Source of the DNA: Alcanivorax sp. 24 | GTDB taxonomy: Bacteria > Pseudomonadota > Gammaproteobacteria > Pseudomonadales > Alcanivoracaceae | Length of the DNA stretch: 64,000 nucleotides | Direction of reading: 5' to 3' | Assembly (NCBI RefSeq): GCF_004360225.1 | Contig: NZ_SNUA01000008.1 | Location: 124,001-188,000, forward strand | Shown: positions 26,804 through 35,717 of the stretch, piece by piece | How positions within the stretch are numbered: the first letter of the stretch is position 1 | Layout of the letters: each line of letters opens with the position of its first letter | Translations under genes and position numbers: made by a program | The notes under the pieces: generated by a model | The model's database searches: none | What the model was told of the DNA's origin: nothing | Seen by the model: only the letters and a program-made list of their open reading frames with translations

Positions 26804-27547
26804 CTAATATTCCCTGGGCCGGCGGCAGGCGCGGACTCTTAGCGGCCAGCGAACCTTGCGTGTCTTTTCCCCCCACGCCTGCTCCAACTGCGGCAGGAAA
26901 TCCTGCAACGGGTCCTTGCCGAAGCGGCGTGCTTTCGCCAGAGCCGACCAGGTGTCCAGATAGGCGGCCAGATCACGCCAGTGCCAATGACGTTCGATGC
27001 CGAGGTTTTCCGGTACTTTGTGCTCCGGCCAGGGCAGCGTCACATTGCGATAACCACTGACCACGCTCCAGCGTGCCGCCGGCCACCAGGGCGCCAGCAC
27101 CCGGTCGTGGAAGTCGTCGATCAGATCCGGCAGCCCTTCCACCTGACACAAGCCATAGCTGATGATGGCCAGCAGCGCGTCCTCGCGCAGCACCCGTTCC
27201 GCTTCCTTGAAGAACATCGGCAATGGAAACCAGTGCAGTGCCTGGGCCACGGTGATCAGGTCGAAGCTGCCATCGGCGAAGGGCAGGGCGTCGGCACGGG
27301 CGGCCAGATAACGGCTGGCACTGGCCGGGGCGCCTTGTAGTTGGGCGAGGCTCAGGTCGGCGCCGATGACCTGTTGGAAATGGCTTTCCAGGGAGCGGCA
27401 CGCTTGGCCGGTGCCACAGCCCAGGTCCAGCGCCCATTGGTGCTCGAAACATTGATCGCCGAGCCAGCGGAATAAATTTTCCGGGTAGTCCGGCCGGTAC
27501 AGATGGTATTGCCCGCCCCGTTGAAACAGCGACGGACGGTCAGACAT
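26804..27547 (-). CDS. Class I SAM-dependent methyltransferase
   Basis: A 247-residue methyltransferase with motif I ALDLGCGTGQACRSL, motif II around ADLSLAQL, and ADALPFADGSFDLITVAQALHWF as motifs III/IV, the pattern of methyltransferase-11 proteins such as the yeast Tmt1/Crg1-like group. The substrate is unknown. The start at 27547 overlaps the PilZ stop by 8 bp; the stop is one base from the heptamer array. Confidence 0.85.
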   Translation of the reverse strand: MSDRPSLFQRGGQYHLYRPDYPENLFRWLGDQCFEHQWALDLGCGTGQACRSLESHFQQVIGADLSLAQLQGAPASASRYLAARADALPFADGSFDLITVAQALHWFPLPMFFKEAERVLREDALLAIISYGLCQVEGLPDLIDDFHDRVLAPWWPAARWSVVSGYRNVTLPWPEHKVPENLGIERHWHWRDLAAYLDTWSALAKARRFGKDPLQDFLPQLEQAWGEKTRKVRWPLRVRACRRPREY

Positions 27548-27884
27548 CGGGATCGTCGAACCGGGCCGCCCAGAGGGCACCGTCGGTTCGCTCCAGATCA
27601 AGGGCTATGCCCGCGGACCAGCGCTGATCTCCCTCGGCGCACCAGGCGATGGTGCCGAACAGATGCAGGGCCTCACCCTGGTTGGGTAGCTGCAGCCACA
27701 GTTCCACGTCGGTATCGGGCCGGATCGAATAGGGCAGTTCCACACCCAGACCGGCGCGGGATATATCCCGGCATGTCAGCGTGAGATCGTCGTCCTCCGT
27801 TGGTGGATCCTGGCGCAGACGCATGTTCAGGCCGCTCGGAGCGCGGTGGCGCGAATGACGACGTTGTTCCTTTACGTGCTTCAT
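27540..27884 (-). CDS. PilZ domain protein
   Basis: A 114-residue protein with the PilZ c-di-GMP signature: an RRHSRHRAP basic motif near the N terminus (R-x3-R type) and DISRAGLGVELP, close to the D/NxSxxG consensus. It is a stand-alone PilZ effector. The start at 27884 is preceded by GGTGAAG, which overlaps the stop region of the upstream 52-residue ORF. Confidence 0.85.
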   Translation of the reverse strand: MKHVKEQRRHSRHRAPSGLNMRLRQDPPTEDDDLTLTCRDISRAGLGVELPYSIRPDTDVELWLQLPNQGEALHLFGTIAWCAEGDQRWSAGIALDLERTDGALWAARFDDPDV

Positions 27885-27889
27885 CGGCT

Positions 27890-28048
27890 TCACCCATAGA
27901 TGAGACGGTCCACCAGGGCGGCGGCACCGGCGATGCACAGGGTTACGGCGATCAGGAAGAGCAACAAGAATAGGGCGGGACGAACGGTTTTCGGTAGCGG
28001 TTCGGTGGGCCGCTGCCGGTAGTGTTCTTCGCGGGTCTTGTCATTCAT
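27890..28048 (-). CDS. 52-residue single-pass membrane protein
   Basis: A short ORF reading MNDKTREEHYRQRPTEPLP followed by a membrane helix of about 22 residues (PALFLLLFLIAVTLCIAG) and a short tail DRLIYG. It ends five bases before the PilZ start, and codon use matches its neighbours. The PilZ ribosome-binding site lies within its stop region, suggesting an operon of this ORF, PilZ and the methyltransferase. Function unknown. Confidence 0.6.
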   Translation of the reverse strand: MNDKTREEHYRQRPTEPLPKTVRPALFLLLFLIAVTLCIAGAAALVDRLIYG

Positions 28049-28132
28049 AAGCCGGACCTGCTTTTTTCATATTGGGGGCCTGATTATCCGCTATCGGCGC
28101 GATGAAGCAAGGCCGATAGCGGAAGCGAGTGG

Positions 28133-30505
28133 TCACATGGCGATCTGGATTTTCTGGAACAACCACTGATGCAGGCTTTCCGACAGCAGCGGCAGGTAAC
28201 TCACCAGCAGCAGGGCGGTGAACATCACCGCGATGGGCAGCAGATATTTTTCGTAGCGGCGGAAGAACGAGCCGCCATGAACTCTGGCGCTCTCCACCTC
28301 ATCGTCGCCCACTACTTGTCGGGTAAGCAGATGGTTCACCGCCACCGGCGGGGTCAGATACCCCAACTCGAAGGCCACCAGGGTGATCATCCAGAAATGC
28401 AGCGGATCGATACCGTTGTTGAAGGCGACCTGGGCGACGGTGGCGTTGACCAGCACCACGGCGCCGAAGGGCTCCATGATCATGCCCAGAATCACCATGG
28501 TCACCACCAGGATACTGGTGGCGATCCAGATCGAGGAGAAGGACTCCGGCAGCATCTCCACCAGCCCCGAGCGCTCGATCAGCCCGCCGGTACCCACCGA
28601 CAGCGCCATCAGCATCAGCATGGCGCCGATATGGGTGGTGGTGTCGTTGGTGGCGAAACGGAGCGAGCCTTCCAGTTTTTCAGAGACGCCCTCCTCGGGG
28701 GCGTAGTGAGGGTCCATTGCCTCGCTCCTGGTCATGCGTGGCGCGATCAGATAGTGCACCAGCAGAAACCCGGCCAGGAACAGGTTGCGTGAAAACAGCC
28801 CCCACAGGTGATTCTCCAGCGTAAGCCGGGTCCAGCCGGTGGGCGGATCGCCGCTTTGAAGGGCCTGGTATCCCTGCCAGAGATCGTTGCAGGAGAGAAC
28901 GATCATCGGCACCAGAAACAGAGCGAACAGGTGCAGCAGGTGATGGCTCAGTTTCTCGTACAACAATACGGCCAGCAGCATCACCGGCAGAATGATAGGG
29001 GCTGAGAACTCATCCAGTTGACGGTCCAGCACGTCGCTGAACAGCACCAGTATCGCGCCGACGACAATGGCGTAGGGCAGCAGCGGCACCAGGCGCTTGA
29101 GACTGGCCGGCACGGCTTCGGAGAACGGCGCGATGCGGGCCGGAGAGGTGCGCGCGAACTGACTGTAAACGAAGAACAGCAGCAGACTGAGCATGAACAC
29201 CTTGAGGCCGGAACTGAACAACTCGGTGGTGGTGACGTTCTTATTGAGCGCGGCGATGATCACCACCAGCAGACAGGGGCGCAGCACCACGCCCATGGAA
29301 CCGGACATGGCGGTGGTGGCGAGAGCCAGTTGCTTGCGCGCGCCGGCCCGGATCATCTCGTTGTACACCGTGGCCCCGGCGGCGATCACGAAGATGCCGG
29401 ACGCGCCGGTGTAGGCGGTAGGCACGGCGGTCACCGCCAACACCACGAAGGCCATCAGTTCCGGTGACATACGCCAGGGCCGCAGCACGTCGAACACCAG
29501 ATGGGTCAGCCGGGTCTGCCTCAGCATCATGCCGATCCAGATATACAGCGCCAGATTGAGAAACATGGTGGACATTTCCATCATGATGCCCAGATACACG
29601 GCGATGCCGTGGTAGTACCCCTGGCTGATGAACTGAAAGGACGCCGACAGACACATGAAAGTGTAAAGCGGAATGGTGAGCAGGGCCTTGCCCCAGGAAC
29701 CGCCGGATTCCAGGCCCTTGGGGAATCGGACCAACTGATACAGTGACGCCGCGGTCAACACGGCGAAACCGGCGATCCAGAACTGATGCAAATAGAAGTG
29801 GCCGACCCGAACGCCGGTCTCCATCGCCGCCGCCTCTTCAATGCGATAGACCGTGGCAGAGAACAGCAACAGCGCGTTGGCGATCAGCTGAGCGGTGGTG
29901 GAGACGAGGTGATCCTTGATCGTGCGTTGCGGGCGCAGGGCAATATGGTGCCGGCCCAGCGTGGTGCGAGTGGCACAGATCATCAGCAGCAGACAAAGTA
30001 ACAGACGTTTGTAGTCGCCCAGGGAGGACACCACCCAGGCCACGCCACCTTCCACATTGCGGAACATCACCACCGAAGGGGTGACCCTTTCCTGGATGGT
30101 CCGGTAGCGGTCCCATTTGCCCCGACAGTTTTCCCGTGATCGCCGCAGTGACTGGCGGATGGCATCTTCGTTGATGCTCGGCGTGCCCAGCACTCCGGCA
30201 AGCGGATCATTGGCGGCCTCGACCTGTCGTCGTTGCAGGGTTTCCCGGGTCAGTCGGCTGATGTTCGGATCGGGGTTGCAGGTTGGCTCGGTCATGACGC
30301 CGGCGCCGCGCAGCAGGAAGTAACTTTCCCAGGTGTTTTCCCCGATCTTCAGTAGCTGCGAATGGATGATCTCTCCGGATGAGAGGAATAATGCCAGTAG
30401 CAGCACGAACAGGGTTGGTAGTGACGAAAACCATTCCGCCGGCGACCGCCGAAGCCAGTGCCCGCTGCTGCCTGTCACGGTTTTCCCCATGGCTCTTTCT
30501 TCCAT
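28133..30505 (-). CDS. TRAP-type large permease, paralogue 1
   Basis: A 790-residue polytopic protein. A first membrane helix (about 25-43) is followed by a periplasmic segment (about 55-150, with NPDPNISRLTRETLQRRQ), a set of helices resembling a fused small (DctQ-like) subunit, and a DctM-like region of about 400 residues with GASGIFVIAAGATVYNEM, AMSGSMGVVLRPC and GIDPLHFWMITLVAFELGYLTPPVAVNHLL, where PPV is the TRAP large-subunit hallmark. It is very similar throughout to the next gene upstream, so a tandem duplication is likely. It imports a solute delivered by a binding protein using an ion gradient. A shorter start at 30490 is possible. Confidence 0.82.
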   Translation of the reverse strand: MEERAMGKTVTGSSGHWLRRSPAEWFSSLPTLFVLLLALFLSSGEIIHSQLLKIGENTWESYFLLRGAGVMTEPTCNPDPNISRLTRETLQRRQVEAANDPLAGVLGTPSINEDAIRQSLRRSRENCRGKWDRYRTIQERVTPSVVMFRNVEGGVAWVVSSLGDYKRLLLCLLLMICATRTTLGRHHIALRPQRTIKDHLVSTTAQLIANALLLFSATVYRIEEAAAMETGVRVGHFYLHQFWIAGFAVLTAASLYQLVRFPKGLESGGSWGKALLTIPLYTFMCLSASFQFISQGYYHGIAVYLGIMMEMSTMFLNLALYIWIGMMLRQTRLTHLVFDVLRPWRMSPELMAFVVLAVTAVPTAYTGASGIFVIAAGATVYNEMIRAGARKQLALATTAMSGSMGVVLRPCLLVVIIAALNKNVTTTELFSSGLKVFMLSLLLFFVYSQFARTSPARIAPFSEAVPASLKRLVPLLPYAIVVGAILVLFSDVLDRQLDEFSAPIILPVMLLAVLLYEKLSHHLLHLFALFLVPMIVLSCNDLWQGYQALQSGDPPTGWTRLTLENHLWGLFSRNLFLAGFLLVHYLIAPRMTRSEAMDPHYAPEEGVSEKLEGSLRFATNDTTTHIGAMLMLMALSVGTGGLIERSGLVEMLPESFSSIWIATSILVVTMVILGMIMEPFGAVVLVNATVAQVAFNNGIDPLHFWMITLVAFELGYLTPPVAVNHLLTRQVVGDDEVESARVHGGSFFRRYEKYLLPIAVMFTALLLVSYLPLLSESLHQWLFQKIQIAM

Positions 30506-30614
30506 TGCCCCTTCTCCTTTTTTTATGGGTATGGGTTGTTGTTATTGATGTCGCGGTGTGTCCGGTTTGGCGTCGCTGTTCTCCTGTCCGTTCAGCCACT
30601 CCGGCGTTGAATAC

Positions 30615-30640
30615 AAAAGGGGCCCGCGAGAGCCCCTTTT
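30615..30640 (-). terminator. Rho-independent terminator between the two TRAP permease genes
   Basis: AAAAGGGGC (30615-30623) and GCCCCTTTT (30632-30640) form a perfect 9-bp stem. Read on the minus strand the stem ends in TTTT. It follows the stop of paralogue 2 by about 30 bp. Confidence 0.75.
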
Positions 30641-30673
30641 TCCGTGATCACGGAGTTGACTTACACCGGGTGC

Positions 30674-33019
30674 TTACATGGCCACCTGTATCTTATGGAA
30701 CAGCCACTGGTGTAGCCCTTCGGACATCAGCGGCAGATAGCTCACCGCCAGCAGGGCCGTGAGCATCACCGCTATGGGCAGCAGGAACTTCTCATAGCGG
30801 CGGAAGAAGGAGCCGCTGTGAAGTTTGGCGCTCTCCACTTCGTCGTCACCCACCACCTGTCGCGTCAACAAGTGGTTGAGGGCCACCGGCGGTGTCAGGT
30901 AACCCAGCTCGAACGCCACCAGTGTGATCATCCAGAAATGAAGCGGATCGATGCCGTTATTGAAAGCCACCTGGGCAATAGTCGCGTTCACCAGGATCAC
31001 CGCGCCATAGGGGTCCATGATCATGCCGATAACCACCATGGTCACCACCAGAATGGTCATCGCGATCCAGATCGAGGAAAACGCCTCGGGCAGCATTTCC
31101 ATCAAACCAGAGCGTTCGATGATGCCGCCGGTGCTCACCGACAGCGCCATCAATATCAGTAGAGCACCGATGTGAGTGGTGGTCTCATTGGTGGAGAAGC
31201 GCAGCGAGCCTTCCAGTTTTTCCGAGACACCTTCCTCGGGAGCGTAGTGGGGATCCGTGTCGCCATTGCCTTTCATGCGGGGCGCCACGAGGTAGTGAAC
31301 GACGATAAAGCCGCCAAGAATCACGTTCCGCCAGAACAGGCCCCAAAGATGATTCTGCAGGGTCACGGTGGTCCAGCCGGTGGGGATCTCCCCGCTCTGC
31401 AATGCCTGATAGCCATGCCAGGTGTCCATGAAGGACATCGCCAGCATGGGAATCAACGCCAGCGCGAACAGGTGCAAACAGTGGCGACTTAGCTTTTCGT
31501 AGAACAGCACGGCCAGCAGCATTACCGGCAGAATGATCGGAGCGGAGAACTCATCCAGGTGGCGGTTCAGAACATCGCTGAAGAACACCAGGACGGTGCC
31601 GACCACGATGCCGTAAGGCAGCAGAGGTATCAGTCGTTTCAGACTGTGCGGCAAAGCCTCGGAGAACGGCGCGATGCGAGCTGGTGAGGTACGTGCGAAC
31701 TGGCTGTAGATGAAGAACAGCACCAGGCTGAGAATAAAAATCTTGATGCCGGAATTGAACAGTTCGGTGGTGGTTACGCTCTTGTTCAACGCGGCGATGA
31801 TCACCACCAGAAGGCAAGGACGCAGCACCACGCCCATGGAGCCGGACATGGCGGTGGCGGCCAGCGCCAGTTGCTTGCGCGCCCCGGCACGGATCAGTTC
31901 GTTATAGATGGTGGCCCCGGCGGCAATCACGAAGATGCCGGACGCGCCGGTGTAAGCGGTGGGGATGGCCGCCACCGCCAGCACCACGAAGGCCATCAGT
32001 TCCGGCGACATCTTCCAGGGCCGCAGTACATCGAATACCAGATGAGCCAGCTTGGTCTGTTTCAGCATCATACCGATCCAGATGTACAGCGCCAGGTTCA
32101 GGAACAGCGTGGACATCTCCATCATCATGCCCAGATACACGGCGATGCCATGGTAATAACCCTGACTGAGGAACTGTGCCGAAGCGGTCAAAGCCATGAA
32201 ACTGTAGAGCGGAATAGTGAGCAGAGCCTTGCTCCAGGAACCGCCGGATTCCAGATCCTTGGGACGGCTCATCAACTGGTACAGGGAGGCGGCGGTGAGA
32301 ATGGCGAAGCCGGCGATCCAGAACTGATGTAAATAGAAATGGCCGACGCGCACGCCGGACTCCATGGCGGCGACTTCCTCCATACGATAAACGAAAGCGG
32401 AGGAAAGCAGCAGCGCATTGGCGATCAACTGTGCCGTGGTGGAAACAAGATAATCCTTGACCGTCCTTTGCGGCCGTAGGGCAATATGATGCCGTCCCAG
32501 TGTGGCGGTGGCCGCGCAAATCAATACCAGCAGACACAGCAGCAGGCGTTTGTAGTCGCCAAGCGTGGAGACGATTTTCGCCACGCCGCCCTCGACGGTG
32601 CGGAAGGCGATGACACCGGGTGTAACCCTTTCCTCTATGGTCTGGAAACGCTCCCAGCGAGTCCGGCAGTTTTCCCTGGAGCGCTCCAGAGACTGACGAA
32701 TCGCGCCCTCGTTGATCTCCGACGTGCCGAGCACGTCCGCCAGCGGATCATTAGCGCTTTCCTGTTGGCGCTTGCGGACGATTTCCCGGGTGAGCTGATC
32801 GATGTTTGGGTCCGGGTTACAGGTTGGCTGTTGCACCATGCCGGCGCCACGCAGCAGGAAATAACTCTCCCAGGTGTTTTCACCGATCTTCAATAATTGG
32901 GAGTGAATAATTTCACCGGAAGAAAGAAAAATCGTCAGCAGGAGGATGATCAGGGTCGGCAGGGAGGATACCCATTCCTTAATGGAACGGTTCGCCACGG
33001 TAAAGGTTGGTTTATCCAT
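30674..33019 (-). CDS. TRAP-type large permease, paralogue 2
   Basis: A 781-residue protein with the same architecture as paralogue 1, sharing long identical blocks such as IFLSSGEIIHSQLLKIGENT and ESYFLLRGAGM, GASGIFVIAAGATIYNEL, AMSGSMGVVLRPCLL and GIDPLHFWMITLVAFELGYL. The N-terminal 12 residues and the linker after PTCNPDPNI differ most. It is preceded upstream by a DUF6091-like solute-binding gene (33184-34197), the likely partner. A terminator separates it from paralogue 1, so the two may be expressed at different levels. Confidence 0.83.
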   Translation of the reverse strand: MDKPTFTVANRSIKEWVSSLPTLIILLLTIFLSSGEIIHSQLLKIGENTWESYFLLRGAGMVQQPTCNPDPNIDQLTREIVRKRQQESANDPLADVLGTSEINEGAIRQSLERSRENCRTRWERFQTIEERVTPGVIAFRTVEGGVAKIVSTLGDYKRLLLCLLVLICAATATLGRHHIALRPQRTVKDYLVSTTAQLIANALLLSSAFVYRMEEVAAMESGVRVGHFYLHQFWIAGFAILTAASLYQLMSRPKDLESGGSWSKALLTIPLYSFMALTASAQFLSQGYYHGIAVYLGMMMEMSTLFLNLALYIWIGMMLKQTKLAHLVFDVLRPWKMSPELMAFVVLAVAAIPTAYTGASGIFVIAAGATIYNELIRAGARKQLALAATAMSGSMGVVLRPCLLVVIIAALNKSVTTTELFNSGIKIFILSLVLFFIYSQFARTSPARIAPFSEALPHSLKRLIPLLPYGIVVGTVLVFFSDVLNRHLDEFSAPIILPVMLLAVLFYEKLSRHCLHLFALALIPMLAMSFMDTWHGYQALQSGEIPTGWTTVTLQNHLWGLFWRNVILGGFIVVHYLVAPRMKGNGDTDPHYAPEEGVSEKLEGSLRFSTNETTTHIGALLILMALSVSTGGIIERSGLMEMLPEAFSSIWIAMTILVVTMVVIGMIMDPYGAVILVNATIAQVAFNNGIDPLHFWMITLVAFELGYLTPPVALNHLLTRQVVGDDEVESAKLHSGSFFRRYEKFLLPIAVMLTALLAVSYLPLMSEGLHQWLFHKIQVAM

Positions 33020-33150
33020 TTTTCACCCGGTTTTTGTTATGCCAGCAATGAGATCGCCGCGTATGAAAACGACCTTTTCGAGCGAGCATATACTGCACCC
33101 CTTCGCGCCGGTATGGCCGAAGCGCCACAAGTGGTGGAGGGAATGGAGAA

Positions 33151-33171
33151 CGGGGCCGGATGCCGGCCCCG
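33151..33171 (-). terminator. Hairpin after the solute-binding protein gene
   Basis: CGGGGCCGG (33151-33159) and CCGGCCCCG (33163-33171) pair perfectly over a 3-base loop. Read on the minus strand it is followed by TTCTCC. It could attenuate transcription into the permease gene. Confidence 0.55.
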
Positions 33172-33183
33172 CGGTTTCAGATG

Positions 33184-34197
33184 TTACTCTTGAGGATTGG
33201 CGCATTCCGCGCGGGAAGGGTCGTACTTGCAACGCACCTTCAGAAGAAGGTTGGTCAGGTCCTTGCTGTAAATACCGTCCTGGGTCATCTCGATACGAGC
33301 CTCACGCAGCATTTCGTCATAGCCACGTTTGTCCTCCTCGGGCAGCTCGATCCACCACTTCTTGTCCACCTCGTTTTCCGCGTTGTTAATGATGGTCATC
33401 GCGCGGTCAAACTGACCGAACATGAACTTGCGGGACTGCTTGACGAAATCCTCGGAGAAGCGGTCCTTGCGCAGCACGATCTGATTGGTGAGCTGGCCGA
33501 GGGTATAGCGGATGATGCCGCCATCGGGTTGCAGTCCCTTGTACAGCTCGAGCGCGGAATAGGCCACCACCGGAGCGAAGCAGATATCCACGGAATTGTT
33601 GTTGAAACGGCCGGCGAAGTTGGTGATGTCCGACAGTACCGGGGACATACCCACCTTGGCGGCCATCTGCGCCTGGGCCGGGTCGTATTCCATCACCGAG
33701 ATGGATTTGCCGGACAGAGCGTTGACATCGTTGATGCTCTTGTCCTTGACGAACAGATAAGCCGCGCCCATGGGCATCAGGCCGCCAATGGTATAGGGGC
33801 CGGAGGTCATCTTTTCGTTGATGGACGGTGTGTCGCTGGACAGCACCTGGATCACGGTACGCAGATGCTCGTAATCGGGAATCGCGCCAATTGCTTCCAT
33901 GCTGCCGGAGTAGTGGTTGAACTGGCGTACCCGCAAACCGGTCAGTACCGCGCCATCACACTGGCCGGCCTTGAGGGACTCGGCGGCGATTTTCTCGTCG
34001 GTGTAGGGCTTGAGGTCGATGTCGGCGCCCCAACCGGCGGCGGCGGTGCGGTAGTCCTTCATCACGTTGTAGACGTCGCCACTGGCACCGATGATGTCAA
34101 AGACACACAAGGTCCGTTTCTCGGCGGCATTGGCACCGGCCGCGGCCAGGCCCAGTACGGTCGCCATCACGGCGGTTAACGCTTTCTTGTAGCGCAT
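33184..34197 (-). CDS. Putative solute-binding protein, DUF6091-like
   Basis: A 337-residue periplasmic protein with signal peptide (about 1-24, ending ANA) and the family blocks KRTLCVFDIIGASGDVYNVMKDY, CDGAVLTGLRVRQFNHYSGSMEAIG, GAAYLFVKDKSIND, NNNSVDICFAP, ELYKGLQPDGGII and VRCKYDPSRAEC. It lies directly upstream of TRAP permease paralogue 2 and is its probable binding subunit. It is the most divergent of the four paralogues in this window (for example NNNSVD in place of NNGVVD). Confidence 0.8.
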   Translation of the reverse strand: MRYKKALTAVMATVLGLAAAGANAAEKRTLCVFDIIGASGDVYNVMKDYRTAAAGWGADIDLKPYTDEKIAAESLKAGQCDGAVLTGLRVRQFNHYSGSMEAIGAIPDYEHLRTVIQVLSSDTPSINEKMTSGPYTIGGLMPMGAAYLFVKDKSINDVNALSGKSISVMEYDPAQAQMAAKVGMSPVLSDITNFAGRFNNNSVDICFAPVVAYSALELYKGLQPDGGIIRYTLGQLTNQIVLRKDRFSEDFVKQSRKFMFGQFDRAMTIINNAENEVDKKWWIELPEEDKRGYDEMLREARIEMTQDGIYSKDLTNLLLKVRCKYDPSRAECANPQE

Positions 34198-34269
34198 GAG
34201 GTCGTCTCTCCTGGTTTTTTTGATTATCGGGAGGAAGGCCTTCCAACGGGGAAAGGCCCTCCGGTCCCG

Positions 34270-35295
34270 TTACAGCAGATCGTCGATGTCAACTTTGGAG
34301 CCGGAAGAGGGCTGGTCATCCCAGAAGGTGCCCAGGCCGTTCACCGGAGTCCGTTTGCCGGTGGCTTCGGTCCACATGCGATCGGACAGGCCCTGTATCA
34401 GGACACCGGCGATGGCGTCGATCATGGCGTAGTCCGGGTCCAGGTTTTCGTCGTTGGCGGCGAAGTCGCGGATCGCTGAGCGCAGACGATCATTGTCGCC
34501 CTTGCTGTAAGCGCTCAGCGCCAGGAAAGCGCTGCCCAGACGCACGCCTTTTTCGAAGCCCATCTCGGCGGACTGTTCCAGCTTCGGCCAGGGCTGCGCG
34601 CCTTCCGGAGCCAGCTGTGGCAGCAGGTTCCAGATCGTGGCACGCAAACCTTCCGGTGCGCCCCACCAGTTCTCGTTGCTCAGGCAGGACGCGTTGCGGG
34701 CGACCTTACCGACAATATCCCGCGGCACGCCGACCACACCGTCGGCGGCGCCGTCGGCCACTAGAGCCTGAGCGCCGGCAATGTTACCCACCAGCCAGAC
34801 CAGTTGATCCAGTTTTCGATTCAGTTTGGGGCACTCGCCTTCGTCCAGCTTGCCGTATTCCACTTCCAGGCGATCGTAGGCGGTGAGCAGTCGCTCGGCG
34901 GCCAGGGCGGACCAGCGTTTTTGCTCGATGCGGGCATCCTGGGCTTCGGCGACCCGGCCTTCCTTCATGGCACGCAGGTAGCGTAGCTCGGATTCCAGCG
35001 CAAGCTGTTCGGCGCATACCGCCGAGGTCACGAAGGTCATCACACCCAAGCGTCCCGGATGGGAGCCCACGGTTTCGAAGGACATCAGGAGAGGAGTCTG
35101 GGCTTCACCCATGATGCAGCCCATGCGCACATCATCGTAGGCCAGCATATAAGGCATTAATTCCGCCTGGCCGAAGCTGACCAGAATATCCCCGGTGGTT
35201 TTATAGATCATGCCACAGCCCTGCAGTGCGAGCAGGGCGCCGCCGGCGATCAGTACACGCGCGGGTCGCAGCATTTTGGTTATTAGAGAACGCAT
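34270..35295 (-). CDS. Lipoprotein, TatT-like TRAP-associated component
   Basis: A 341-residue lipoprotein: signal peptide with lipobox LQGC (Cys about residue 26), then an all-helical body with CIMGEAQTPLLMSFETVGSHPGRLGV, CAEQLALESELRYLRAMKEGR and QDARIEQKRWSALAAERLLTAYDRL. This resembles the TatT (TRAP T-component) TPR-like lipoproteins that can bind ligands or partner with solute-binding proteins. Start chosen at 35295 with AAGGAGC upstream. Its position next to the DUF6091-like gene supports a shared system. The TatT relation is my reading of the pattern and not certain. Confidence 0.65.
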   Translation of the reverse strand: MRSLITKMLRPARVLIAGGALLALQGCGMIYKTTGDILVSFGQAELMPYMLAYDDVRMGCIMGEAQTPLLMSFETVGSHPGRLGVMTFVTSAVCAEQLALESELRYLRAMKEGRVAEAQDARIEQKRWSALAAERLLTAYDRLEVEYGKLDEGECPKLNRKLDQLVWLVGNIAGAQALVADGAADGVVGVPRDIVGKVARNASCLSNENWWGAPEGLRATIWNLLPQLAPEGAQPWPKLEQSAEMGFEKGVRLGSAFLALSAYSKGDNDRLRSAIRDFAANDENLDPDYAMIDAIAGVLIQGLSDRMWTEATGKRTPVNGLGTFWDDQPSSGSKVDIDDLL

Positions 35296-35717
35296 TCCTT
35301 TTAGCTCCTTTTTATTGTTCTCGACGTGGAAAATTGACGGTACACAACGCACGCCCGTTGACACAAGCGCCAATTACAAAAATGCATGTAAGCCATTACA
35401 TATGGACGCCAGCAAGGGGATCATGGATTTGCAAGGGACCAGGGGAAATGACCGTACGTCGGCGCTCTCCTGTCGGAACAGCCAATGAAGTTTGCCTAAA
35501 CGCTGGGCCTTCCGTGATCTTGGTAATAAAATCAGGCGGTTATCTTTTAACAATTGGATCTTTGAGTGGACACTCGTGAACCCGGATAAAAAAAGGGGAC
35601 AGAAAGACCGGCTGGTCATAATTAACCTCGAGGTAAAAACCATCGCGGTTTTTATGGTTCCCCTTTTCCGGTAGTTTAGCGGCCCAGGGTGATTCATTTT
35701 TAAACAGGGACACAGAC
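35296..35717. other. 422-bp intergenic region between divergent genes
   Basis: AT-richer than its surroundings. It holds a TTGACA (35359-35364), a 6-bp palindrome ATGTAA/TTACAT (35386-35401), an AAAAGGGGACAG motif near 35589 with an inverted AACCCC-like partner near 35656, and a hairpin TAAAAACC/GGTTTTTA (35634-35654). No convincing coding region. It probably carries the promoter for the lipoprotein gene and the leader of the ABC1 kinase gene. Confidence 0.5.

Noticed and set aside
26590-27060. ORF with repeated Arg-Arg-Pro-Ala-Ser-Gly-Val units.
   Set aside because: It is the translation of the CGGCGTC array; three frames of the 7-bp repeat are all open, and it runs antisense into the methyltransferase.
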